NCBI GenBank assembly: GCA_032615215.1
Contig: CP128433.1
Location: 2,501,501-2,565,500, forward strand
DNA from: Microbulbifer sp. MKSA007
GTDB lineage: Bacteria > Pseudomonadota > Gammaproteobacteria > Pseudomonadales > Cellvibrionaceae
DNA length: 64,000 nucleotides
Direction of reading: 5' to 3'
Below the pieces are notes generated by a model. It was not told where the DNA came from. It searched no databases and was given only the letters and a program-made list of their open reading frames with translations. This document shows, piece by piece, positions 17,981 through 27,295 of this stretch (the stretch's first letter is position 1; each line of letters opens with the position of its first letter). The position numbers and the translations under genes were made by a program.

Positions 17981-18196
17981 TCATATTTCTTCACGTACTT
18001 GTTTAAACCAGCTGAGTACTTTCTGGTGGTGTTCTTGCCCGTATAAGAGAATAAAATTACGGGTGTGGTAGTTCTTGTTGTCCTGCAGTGCATTGATGCG
18101 CTCATCAACAAATTCTGGTGTTAGTTCGATGCCGCACTCTACCGTAATGCAATATAGCCAAGCATTGAAATTCTCTGGCACTACTGGCTGGGTCAT
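17981..18196 (-). CDS. Small hypothetical protein
   Basis: 71 aa with a well-formed start (TAGGAG upstream of ATG 18196 on the minus strand) and an amphipathic, Trp/His-containing sequence ending K-Q-V-R-E-E-I. Two cysteines (16 and 21) are present. No family is recognised. It lies between the Cys/His protein and the zinc receptor. Confidence 0.6.
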   Translation of the reverse strand: MTQPVVPENFNAWLYCITVECGIELTPEFVDERINALQDNKNYHTRNFILLYGQEHHQKVLSWFKQVREEI

Positions 18197-18300
18197 AATA
18201 ACTCCTAATTATTTTCTTGGTGCCTACGGGCCCTAAGGGAAGTTCTTGTGAAAACGCAGGGATTTTTCTAAGTTCTTATTGAGGGCAATTTATAAAATGG

Positions 18301-18334
18301 AAAAACCACCGGCAATGATTACTGCTGGTGGTTT
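18301..18334 (-). terminator. Intrinsic terminator for the TonB receptor gene
   Basis: On the minus strand AAACCACCAGCA pairs with TGCCGGTGGTTT (one mismatch) around an eight- to ten-base loop and continues into T residues. It lies about 30 bases beyond the receptor stop. Confidence 0.65.
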
Positions 18335-18361
18335 CATTGATTGACTAAAGCCTTTCCCTCA

Positions 18362-20688
18362 CTAAAACATGCCTCGCAATCCAACATTAAAGTTCCGCCC
18401 CGGCAGTGGAGCAAGTTCCTTTAGGAAGGATGAATGCACGTAAGCTAACTCGTCAGTTAGATTGTTAGCCTTCAGATAAACGGTGAGGTCGTGTTGGCTT
18501 CCTTGAAAAGTGTATGCAAGCTCAGTATTCAAAAGTGTGTAAGCAGCGGTGCTGGTTTCCAGTTCTGATACTTTGTTTTGCTCAAACGCGTGCGTAATCT
18601 CAATTCCTGCATCCCATCCATTGGAGCTATAACTTAACATACCGCCCAATCGTGCAGGTGGAGTGCGAGGCAGGTTACCTCCGTCATCTAACTTTCCACG
18701 AACAGTGTCTCCCCACAGTGTTAATGTGAGTGGCTTGGATATTTGCCAGGCAAATTCAGCTTCTAGCCCGTAGAGTGTCGAATCAGCTTGATCGAAGACA
18801 TAAACGGGTAATTCGCCATGATTGTGACTCTCTTCTTCCTCATCGTGACCATGCTCTTCAATATCTTCGCTGGTGTAGCCCGTATTTCGCTCGTAGTAGA
18901 AATTATCAACCTGGTTGTAGAATAGATTCAGCACCCAGCCGATATTTCCGGAATGCCGGCGAAAACTGAGGTCAATGTTGTTGGAAACCTCTTCCTCAAC
19001 ATTGTTCTCGTAGTAAAAATAGGGCTCTTCTGTGTCATCCAGTCTAAATAGTGCGCCGACTTCGAAGGTGCTGGTGCCAATATGGGGACCATAAGAAAAA
19101 AGTTCAGCGGCACTGGGTGCTCGTTGGGCGTGGGTAAAAGAGATGCCGGCATTGTAATTAGCGGCAATGTCCCAGACCAAGCCGGCAGAAAAGCTAAAGG
19201 GTGTGAAAGCTAACTTATCGAGATTTCCCCCTCCCAGTCATCATCGGTGGCTTCGATAGTGACTCTTTCGATTCGGGCTCCTAACTGCCATAGGAACTCT
19301 CCCGTGTGCTTTTCCTGTATTAGCCCAATCGCTGAGCTTTCCGTTGTGCTCGGCGGAGTGAACGCCTCTTCGCCTATTGCTTCAAAATCGGTGGTTTTGC
19401 TTTCCAGGGTTATTGCACCACGCCAGCCGGCCATATCTTGCAGCAGCAGGTTGACCCGTGCTTGCAGTGTTTGATTACTGAATGTCGTACCGATAGCGTT
19501 GTTTTCGATCTCAGAATGTTCGTAGTCTGTGTAGCCAATTCTGGCATCCAGGCCGCTCAACCATGGGTTATCCAGTGACATTTCGCTAGCCAATTGCCAG
19601 CGGTCCTGTTTCAAGTCAGAGACTACTTCTAACTCTTCTTCATGCTCGTCATGATGCTCTGACTCATCTTCCTCGTGTTCCTCATGTTCTTCAGCGTGCG
19701 AATGGCTGTGCCCGGGAATACCGTTAATTCGCTCCAGGCGTCCATAGGCAAGGCCGATTGAACCATTATCTAAAAACCAGTTGCCACCGATGTTGAACCC
19801 TTTGCTTTTTGAGTCACTGTTCTCTAATACCCCACTGGATTCTTCGCCATAGTCGCTTGAGGTGGGAATTTCATAGTCGTCACCTTTGCGCCAGAAGCTG
19901 TCCACGTGATACGCCAGCTGATCATTGCCGCCGGTATGAGCCAGCGAGGCTTCGCGCTCATCTGCCACGGTATTGCTTCCCAGCGAATAAGCAGTCCTGT
20001 TTTCACTAGAGGTAGGGATCCGCTCATCTACCACATTGACTACGCCACCGATGGCTCCTGAACCATAAAATAAAGTGGCAGGCCCCCGCAGGATTTCTAT
20101 CTGCTCTGCAGTAATGGTCTCAGTGGCGACGACATGGTCTGGGCCAACTCGGGAGGCATCGGCGCTATCGAGCCCATTTTGGGTAATCAGAACGCGGGGG
20201 CCGTTGAGTCCACGGATAATGGGGCTACTGGCTACTGGTCCAAAGTAGCTGGAATGAACCCCTACTTCATTCTTGAGGGTTTCTCCCAAAGTGGAGGCTT
20301 GTTTTCGACGCAGCTCTTCGCCGGCTACCACTGTTACTGGTTGTGCTGATTCAATGGTGGAAGCATGTAATGGTGTGGCTGTTACGTCAATTTGTTCGAT
20401 AACAGTGTGTTGCAAGGTAACCTTCAGGGGCTCATCCTGACCAGCTTGTAAAATTACTGTCTTATGGCTGTGCCCCGGGGCATTGATATGGATCTCGCGG
20501 AGCTGTGAAGTATTCACCTCAAGTGAAAATCGGCCCTGCGCATCTGTTTGTGCCTGCTGTCTACTTCCCGCGACTTCAATACTAGCGCCATAGATGGGCT
20601 CTCCAGAAGAATCTAATACCTGGCCGGAAATCCCATGGGCCAGGTTAGATAGGGTCATCAGTGCGAAAAGGTTCGCAGTAAGTTTCAT
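18362..20688 (-). CDS. ZnuD-like TonB-dependent zinc receptor, His-rich loops, apparent frameshift
   Basis: Outer-membrane receptor of about 775 aa. Signal peptide (1-19), a CarboxypepD_reg-like beta domain (about 20-95), a plug (I-I-R-G-L-N-G-P-R; L-R-G-P-A-T-L-F-Y-G-S-G-A-I-G-G-V-V-N-V-V), then a barrel ending in G-L-R-G-M-F. Two extracellular His/Glu clusters (plus coordinates near 19630-19710 and 18820-18860) resemble zinc-capturing loops of ZnuD. The frame breaks at a C5 run (19227-19231): the first part ends at 19210 and the second continues in another frame. One extra G on the coding strand joins them with G-N-L-D-K-L-A-F. A Zur-like box lies upstream of the adjacent DUF1826 gene. Confidence 0.88.
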
Positions 20689-20730
20689 GAGTTATTCCTT
20701 ATAAGATTTTTACGTCCAAGTGCACGCTAG

Positions 20731-21453
20731 TTACTCGTTGGCGGACCCGAAATCGAAAGTGAGCAGTAGTCGCAGTTGGCCGGGATCGACACTGGGTGAG
20801 CGATGGATTAGGCCGAATCCTTCATTGCCTTCCCAGAGTTCACCTTTGAGTAGGGCAACCGAGCCGCATGCCAGGTGATTGATGGAAGTTGAAGGAAATT
20901 CCTGGTTGGCCTTCAAGTCGAGTGTATGAGGGTCAATAGAGTCTGGTGTCAGCCACTCTGTCCCGGTGCCCAAATAGGTTGTAATCAATCGGCAAGGCAC
21001 TCGGTCTACGTGAAATTTGGGGCACATTGCACCGCTTAAGGTTGTTAAGCGAATGCCGACTCCGCTTAACTCAAACAGGTAACTGAACATATCTGCCAGT
21101 AGCTGGATATCAGCACATAGGTGCGGGTAGGGCTTAAGCTCCGGTAATACTTCAGCGAGACGGTCAATCTTGGTGGTGGGAAGCAGAATCCGGCGGTTGG
21201 GATGCACAGCGCTATTTAGAAGAGATTGGCAATTATAGGCTATGTCTTTGGGCAGTTCTCTTTGCCAGATAGCCATATTGATATCAGTTTGGAAAATATC
21301 TGCCAAAATTTCTCCGGTATCTGCAGACACGGACCGGCGGGTATTTGGCTCCTTTACCTCAGATACTCCTTTTCCAAGTGGAACCAGCTCCGCATTATTT
21401 ACCTGTGTAATCAGTGGCTCACGGCTTCTTTCGTTAGAGTAAATCAGGCTCAA
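20731..21453 (-). CDS. DUF1826 protein, zinc-regulon associated
   Basis: 240 aa. DUF1826 proteins are known mostly from co-occurrence with COG0523 GTPases and Zur boxes. The sequence holds H148-V-D150 in K-F-H-V-D-R, and H217 in L-I-H-R-S-P with R228 nearby, the order and spacing of a 2-oxoglutarate/Fe(II)-dioxygenase-like facial triad (H-x-D...H...R). That reading is an inference. Located immediately upstream of the zinc receptor (42-base gap, same strand) and 133 bases downstream of a Zur-like box, so probably one operon. Confidence 0.85.
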   Translation of the reverse strand: MSLIYSNERSREPLITQVNNAELVPLGKGVSEVKEPNTRRSVSADTGEILADIFQTDINMAIWQRELPKDIAYNCQSLLNSAVHPNRRILLPTTKIDRLAEVLPELKPYPHLCADIQLLADMFSYLFELSGVGIRLTTLSGAMCPKFHVDRVPCRLITTYLGTGTEWLTPDSIDPHTLDLKANQEFPSTSINHLACGSVALLKGELWEGNEGFGLIHRSPSVDPGQLRLLLTFDFGSANE

Positions 21454-21585
21454 GATATGCTCCTCTTAAGTAAATTCGGCTAGCGAAAATGTTTTCCGCA
21501 TTGTTTATTTGCTTTGCTCTTAATGAGCGAGAGCAGGGTGTTAGTGAGGTTCCTGGCTGAAAGCGTTCAATCTTCAGTTGTGGAG

Positions 21586-21602
21586 ATGATATAACGTATC
21601 AT
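21586..21602. promoter_or_regulatory. Zur-box-like palindrome (ATGATAT-AAC-GTATCAT)
   Basis: Arms match in 6 of 7 positions and the centre AAC is identical to the site at 11199. It lies 133 bases upstream of the DUF1826-receptor operon. Confidence 0.75.
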
Positions 21603-21862
21603 ATTTGGGTTGGTGAGATTAGGCAACCTCCAGGTATTGAAGAGGAAGAGGGGTTTTGGAGTCAAAATGATCGAGCTGATGTCGGTCGTTGGGATGAGAC
21701 GGTGGATGTTGTAACAGGAATAGGCTTTCTGAGGTGTGCGGGTATGTGCTTACGGGTAGTGAGTTACTTCGCGATATCTCACAGAGGGTCATACTGTTTA
21801 TCGCAAATATCTTTCTTGTTGTCGGCGCAACTTACATTTTACTCAGATCTGGTGGATCTAAA

Positions 21863-21879
21863 ATGATATAGTGTATCAA
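21863..21879. promoter_or_regulatory. Weaker Zur-box-like site (ATGATAT-AGT-GTATCAA)
   Basis: Arms match in 5 of 7 positions. It lies 238 bases upstream of the S46 peptidase gene and 270 bases from the stronger site. It may control the peptidase, or be a secondary Zur site. Confidence 0.5.
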
Positions 21880-22116
21880 TCGTATCTTTGTGGTTTATCC
21901 AAATTGGGTGGAAGAGCCAGGAAAATAATGGCGATGATTGGCCGGCTTCAAGTAAGGTCTCAGATTCGTGTTGGTCTACAGCCGAAGAGGGTATGTTACT
22001 CTGTCAGCTTGCTGTGTTTGTAGGTGAATTTTCGGTGTTTATGCCGCAAAAAACAGGGTTAGTGTTGGGAAACATCCAAAGCTCACCTGTTATTATTTAA
22101 ATATTGCTGAGTAAAT

Positions 22117-24341
22117 ATGAAAATAAATAATTCTATTGTTTACGGGGTTGCAACTGCTGCACTACTCGCTGGAGCCAGTTACTCCAGCCTTGCTGCAGAG
22201 AAAGAAAGTGTTTCGACCGAGGGGATGTGGCAGCCTCACCAGTTGCCTGAATTGTCCAAGGAGCTTCGCAGTCATGGCCTCGAGCTGGACCCAGCCAGCA
22301 TGACCAAGCTTACTGAATTCCCTATGAATGCGGTGATTAGCCTGGGGGGTGTTCCGCTTCCTTTGTCTCTCCCACGGGATTGGTGATTACCAACCACCAC
22401 TGCGCCTACGGTTCAATTTCATACAATTCAACTGAATCCAAGGATTTACTGGCGGAAGGTTTCCTGGCCGGGGATTTAGCGGAAGAGTTGCCTGCTGCAC
22501 CTGGCTCCCGTGTCTATGTCACCGTTGCAATGAACGAAGTGACGGATAAGGTTAATGAGCGCCTGACTGATGAGATGGATGGTGCTGCACGTTTTGCCGC
22601 AATCGAAGAAGCAGAGAAAGCGCTGGTTTCCGAGTGTGAGAAAGAGCCGGGGCATCGCTGTGAGGTTTATAGCTACTACGGCGGTTTGAATTACTACCTG
22701 GTCAAGCAACTGGAAATCCGCGATGTGCGTTTGGTCCATGCGCCGGCATCTTCGATCGGAAAGTTCGGTGGCGATATCGATAACTGGATGTGGCCTCGCC
22801 ATACCGGCGATTACGCCTTCTACCGTGCCTATGTGGGTAAAGATGGTAAACCGGCCGATTACTCTAAAGATAATGTCCCTTACGAGCCCAAGCACTACCT
22901 GCCCGTAGCGGCAAAAGGCCCTAAGGAAGGCGATTTTGTGATGGTTGCCGGTTACCCTGGCCGCACTAATCGCTATCGCACCGCCCAGGAAGTGGAAAGT
23001 AACTTCAATTGGTATTACCCAAACATGCAGCGGGTATTGGGTGAGTGGTCAGAAACGATTGGTACGGCTACCGCCGACAATAAAGATGCAGAGTTAAAGT
23101 ATGCCAGTCTCGTGGCAGGCTTGAATAATTACTCTAAAAACTTTACCGGCATGATGGAGGGATACCAGCGTAGCGATCTATTGCAGCGTAAAGAAAAGCT
23201 GGAAAAAGATTTGCAGGCCTGGGTGGATTCAGACAAAGCCCGCCAGAAAAAATACCAGTCTACTATTGATGACCTTGAGGCACTGGTTGTAGAAAAAGAA
23301 TCAACCCGTGAACAGGATCTCGCCATCGATTATATGGATCGTTCAGCTATGCTGGGTGCCGCGAGCAAACTGTATCGTTTGGCTAAAGAGAACGAAAAAC
23401 CTGATGCTAAGCGCAAGCCGGGTTATCAGGAAAGGGATCTGACCCGATTCACAGAGGGCATGCGTCGTATTGAACGCAGCTATCATCCATCAGTCGACAA
23501 ACAGATCTGGCTCTACTTCCTGGACCGTTACCAGGCACTCCCGAAGGAGCAGCGTATAGCCAGCTTTGATCGTTTCTTGAACATCGGCAAAGGCAATACA
23601 GACTTAGAGGCAACACTCGACAAAATGTATAAGGAAACAGAGCTTTCCGATGTCGAGGTACGTGAAGCATGGATAGGTAAAAAGCCTGAAGACTTTATAG
23701 AGAGCAAAGACCCGTTTATCCAGCTGGCAGTGGCCATGTACGAAGACATGCTTACGCGTGAAGAGCATGAGGAGTCCATGAAAGGTCGCTTTGCTCAGTT
23801 GCGCCCACAGTATATGGAAATGCTGATTGATTATTACCACTCACTGGGTAAGCCGGTTTATCCTGATGCAAATAGCTCCCTCCGCGTGACCTATGGTTTG
23901 GTCAAAGGCTATGAGCCACCACCAGGTACGATTAAGAAGGCCGCTGACGGCAATGACGGTAAGCAAGGTTTTGTACCCTTTACAACTTTGCGTGGCATTA
24001 AGGCCAAGTACACAGGTGAGGCTCCCTTTGATGCCCCTAAGGCTTTGATGGAAGCTATCGATAAGAAGAGCTATGGCCGTTACTATGAAAAGCAGCTGGA
24101 TTCGGTGCCGGTTAATTTCTTAAGTACCGTAGATATTACGGGCGGTAACTCAGGATCTCCGACAATGAATGGTCGCGGCGAGCTGGTGGGAGTCGTATTT
24201 GACGGAACCTACGATAGTATCAATGCTGATTGGGACTTCACCGATAGCACCCGGGCGATTCATGTCGACATCGCTTACATTCTCTGGGTAATGGAGAATA
24301 TCGACGGTGCCGGATACCTGGTTCGGGAGATGGGCCAATAG
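22117..24341 (+). CDS. S46-family dipeptidyl peptidase (DPP7/DPP11-like), apparent frameshift
   Basis: Secreted serine peptidase releasing N-terminal dipeptides. Signal peptide about residues 1-26 (L-A-A-E-K), then G-M-W-Q-P-H-Q-L-P typical of S46. The catalytic His is in V-I-T-N-H-H-C-A, an Asp in G-G-D-I-D-N-W-M-W-P-R-H, and the Ser in G-G-N-S-G-S-P. The first 87 codons run into TGA at 22384; the frame resumes on the other side of a G6 run (22344-22349). Adding one G gives the conserved S-L-G-G-C-S-A-S-F-V-S-P-T-G-L. About 741 aa when repaired. Confidence 0.9.
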
Positions 24342-24392
24342 CCGGCAATCGATGAAGTAGTGTCCTCGGGTGAGCAGCGCTCGCCTGGGACA

Positions 24393-25016
24393 TTATTCTG
24401 TGTAAGGTTGAATGTTATCCACTTCCATACTGTAAGCCGCAGTTCCGAACTCGCTTTCTATTTTCAATGTTCTCAGTTTCCCTTCTATAGAGAAAGGTTC
24501 ATACAGAGCGTCAACTTGAACTCCCTCAGGAAAACTGCCATGGATAACCTGATTTGGGGGTGGGGGCGGCAGGTGGATACAGGCTCCGAAGTAGGGAACA
24601 AAAAGGAAATTGGAAATTGTTAATTCGTCATTGAATTCAATTGGAACTATAAACCCAGCAATACGTATCTGTTGGTTGTCGAACTCTGGTTTTATTCGGG
24701 TGGAAGTCAAAGCGGCTTGGTAGCGGCTTTCATTTTCGCTCGTAGTGGCAATAGCTGATGAGTTAGGCATTGAGTCGGCAGTGGAGCCTTCAACAATATC
24801 ATCTATGTATTCTGGTGGGTTGAGTAACGCATCCAGATCATCTTTTGGGATTAACTCTTCCCAGCTGACTTCACGATAATTGATACTTACCTGTTTGACT
24901 TGAGTATCTTCAGCGACTGGCGCTGAAACTTGATTGGTTTCAACTGGGCTATCACAGCCAGCTACGAGTAGTACGATTGCCAGGGTGCAGGCTGATGAGA
25001 AGAGATATCTGTTCAT
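24393..25016 (-). CDS. DUF3299 lipoprotein (PA4066-like), zinc-regulon partner
   Basis: 207 aa with a lipobox L-L-V-A-G-C (Cys21). The DUF3299 core follows in the C-terminal half: R-I-A-G-F-I-V-P-I-E, F-L-F-V-P-Y-F-G-A-C-I-H-L-P-P-P-P-P-N-Q, which carries a conserved Cys-His pair. Homologues sit beside the PA4064-4065-type ABC transporter in Pseudomonas and in Vibrio zrg loci. Here it is divergent from the ABC genes with a Zur-like box between them. Confidence 0.85.
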   Translation of the reverse strand: MNRYLFSSACTLAIVLLVAGCDSPVETNQVSAPVAEDTQVKQVSINYREVSWEELIPKDDLDALLNPPEYIDDIVEGSTADSMPNSSAIATTSENESRYQAALTSTRIKPEFDNQQIRIAGFIVPIEFNDELTISNFLFVPYFGACIHLPPPPPNQVIHGSFPEGVQVDALYEPFSIEGKLRTLKIESEFGTAAYSMEVDNIQPYTE

Positions 25017-25041
25017 GGCTGGGGTTTATTTATCGTATTAA

Positions 25042-25058
25042 ATGATTTGATATATCAT
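25042..25058. promoter_or_regulatory. Zur-box-like palindrome (ATGATTT-GAT-ATATCAT)
   Basis: Arms match in 6 of 7 positions. Located between the divergent DUF3299 gene (start 25016) and the ABC ATPase gene, placed to repress both. Confidence 0.7.
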
Positions 25059-25102
25059 TATATATCTGTTTGCAAAAATCCATGCTGCAAATGAGGTGCA
25101 AG

Positions 25103-25840
25103 ATGAATGCTTTCACTACGAAATTGAAACTAGCGGTTGAAGTGGAGCAGCTGCGCTTCGCCTATCGTACAGGTCCTTCGGTTTTAGAGGTCCCTTATTG
25201 GTCAGTACCTGTCGGTGAGCAGGTATTTTTACGTGGCCGCTCCGGTAGTGGTAAATCAACACTGCTGAACCTCCTGGCCGGTATTCTGTCGACAAAAGTT
25301 GGAAGCCTTAAGGTTCTGGGTCAACCACTGGGTACACTGAGTGAGCGCAAGCGGGATCGCTTCAGGGCGAGACATATTGGCGTTGTATTTCAGCGCTTTA
25401 ACCTAATTCCCTATTTGAGTGTGGAGGACAATATTCGTGTCGCTACCCACTTTTCTGGTTTCCGTGGCGATTTTCGCGGCAGGGTTAATGAGCTGCTAAC
25501 GGGACTCTGTTTAGGAGAGGAAATTTTACCCAAGAAAGTGGCCAGCTTGAGTGTCGGACAGCAACAGAGGGTGGCAATCGTGCGGGCATTGATCAATGAA
25601 CCGCAGTTATTGCTGGTTGATGAGCCTACATCTGCTTTGGACCCTGAAGCGAGAGATGCTTTTGTCCAGTTGTTGATGACTGCATGTCAGCAAAAGAAAT
25701 GCACTCTGATCTTTGTCAGCCACGATAGCTCTTTGGAACGACACTTCCCTCTGGTTATGGATATGCGCGAAATAAATATTGCCTGGAAACTTAGGCCCGA
25801 GTGGGACACTGCACCGGAGGCTTTAGCCGATGTTTTTTAA
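25103..25840 (+). CDS. ABC transporter ATP-binding protein (ZrgC/PA4064-like)
   Basis: MacB/LolD-type ATPase, about 245 aa. Walker A is G-R-S-G-S-G-K-S-T-L-L, the Q-loop is V-F-Q-R-F-N-L-I-P-Y, the signature S-V-G-Q-Q-Q-R is slightly degenerate, and Walker B is L-L-L-V-D-E-P-T-S-A-L-D-P. ATG 25103 is chosen (GAGG six bases upstream) over upstream in-frame TTG/ATG codons. It overlaps the permease gene. With ZrgA (11645) and DUF3299 it forms the parts list of the Zrg/PA4063-4066 zinc uptake system; the substrate is inferred. Confidence 0.88.
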   Translation: MNAFTTKLKLAVEVEQLRFAYRTGPSVLEVPYWSVPVGEQVFLRGRSGSGKSTLLNLLAGILSTKVGSLKVLGQPLGTLSERKRDRFRARHIGVVFQRFNLIPYLSVEDNIRVATHFSGFRGDFRGRVNELLTGLCLGEEILPKKVASLSVGQQQRVAIVRALINEPQLLLVDEPTSALDPEARDAFVQLLMTACQQKKCTLIFVSHDSSLERHFPLVMDMREINIAWKLRPEWDTAPEALADVF

Positions 25841-27038
25841 ACTTGCTTGGCAAAGCCTGATGCAGCGTAAGGGTAGTGTGTCACTGGCCGTATTGTCTGT
25901 AGCAATCAGTTTGATTCTAATGTTGGGGATCGAGCAGTTGCGAAGCCATACTAAAAACAGCTTTAGTCGAACTGTGTCAGGGGTAGACCTTATTGTTGGG
26001 GCACCTACGGGACAATTGAATCTCTTGTTATACAGCGTATTCCATATTGGGAATGCCAGCAATCATATTTCATGGGATAGCTACCAGGAACTTACTCACT
26101 TACCCCAGGTACGTTGGGCGATACCCCTATCCCTGGGGGATTCGCACCAAGGTTACAGGGTGGTGGGAACCTCAACGGGATTTCTCGATCACTATCGGTA
26201 TGGGAATAAGAGGCCATTGGAGCTATCAACCGGCCAGAATTTTATCGATACTTTTAGTGTCATATTGGGGGCGGAGGTCGCTCGGGAACTCAACTACCAA
26301 CTTGATGACACTCTCACATTGGCGCACGGTTTGGTTGGAACGCGCTTCACAGAGCATGGTGAAAACCCCTTTATCGTTAGTGGCATACTCAAGCCTACTG
26401 GTACACCAGTAGATCGAGCACTCTATGTAAGCTTGGCGGGACTGGAAGCCGTTCATGGTGCTGATGCGGAGCACGATGATCTGGTGCCTAATAACATTAC
26501 TGCCTTCTTACTCGGGCTTAATTCCCCTATAGCTACATTTCAGGTACAGAGAAAAATAAACGAATATTCGAAGGAGCCGCTGCTGGCAATATTGCCGGGC
26601 ATTGCACTATCGGAGCTTTGGCAGATATCCGGTGGTATAGAAAAGGTACTATTTTTTGTCTCAGCTATGGTGGTTTTGGCTGCATTACTTGGCTTATGTA
26701 TCTTACTACTTTCCACGATGCGCGAGCGCAGACTGGAGATAGCACTACTGAGAACTGTAGGTTCTGGCCCTTTGTTTTTATTCCTATTGATCCAGACTGA
26801 GGCATTTTTGGTTTTACTTTTAGGTGCGACAATTGCTGTTTCTGGATTGATAATGGGAGGCTGGCTGGTTGAGCCAATTCTGACAGATAAATTTGGAATC
26901 TATTTGGACGGCGTTGTTATAGGCGAACATACGATTGTGCTTTTAGCTTTAGTACTGGTAAGCACATTAATTGTGGCTGCTATTCCCGCTATAAGTGCAT
27001 GCCGCCAGTCTTTGGGGGATAGTGATCTTCTGCATTGA
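25830..27038 (+). CDS. ABC transporter permease, FtsX/MacB type (ZrgB/PA4065-like)
   Basis: 402 aa with one N-terminal membrane helix (about 15-35), a large periplasmic domain (about 40-265), and three C-terminal helices of an FtsX domain (about 275-390; R-E-R-R-L-E-I-A-L-L-R-T-V-G coupling helix). It starts inside the 3' end of the ATPase gene. Such permeases usually move lipoproteins or signals, not ions, yet this orthologue group is tied to zinc in Vibrio and Pseudomonas. Confidence 0.88.
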   Translation: MFFKLAWQSLMQRKGSVSLAVLSVAISLILMLGIEQLRSHTKNSFSRTVSGVDLIVGAPTGQLNLLLYSVFHIGNASNHISWDSYQELTHLPQVRWAIPLSLGDSHQGYRVVGTSTGFLDHYRYGNKRPLELSTGQNFIDTFSVILGAEVARELNYQLDDTLTLAHGLVGTRFTEHGENPFIVSGILKPTGTPVDRALYVSLAGLEAVHGADAEHDDLVPNNITAFLLGLNSPIATFQVQRKINEYSKEPLLAILPGIALSELWQISGGIEKVLFFVSAMVVLAALLGLCILLLSTMRERRLEIALLRTVGSGPLFLFLLIQTEAFLVLLLGATIAVSGLIMGGWLVEPILTDKFGIYLDGVVIGEHTIVLLALVLVSTLIVAAIPAISACRQSLGDSDLLH

Positions 27039-27295
27039 CTAGAAGATGAGGCGGAGCCAAATTCAGAGTAAGACTTTCTCTAGATTTTGATGTCAGAGGT
27101 AACCGAATATCTTTTATTTTATGAGCGATATTAGCTTTGTAATTTCTATATATATTTGCTTTGTTGCCTTTCCACACCATTCGTGATCCTATTTCCAGGC
27201 TGCGAGCTTTTCCTGTCACTGGGACTATTTATATCCCGTGGCTTGTAGCAGCCTACAAACACTATCTAATAATTTTTCATGACAAGGAAATAGTT

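Larger units (their letters stand above)
21454..22116. other. Intergenic region with two Zur-box-like palindromes
   Basis: About 660 bases between the divergent DUF1826 and S46 peptidase genes. Contents are the two palindromes listed separately and the presumed promoters. Short ORFs here have no family features or good ribosome binding sites. Confidence 0.6.

Noticed and set aside
21888..22100. 70-codon ORF upstream of the S46 peptidase
   Set aside because: No start signal and no similarity; it lies in the probable promoter region downstream of the weak Zur-like site.
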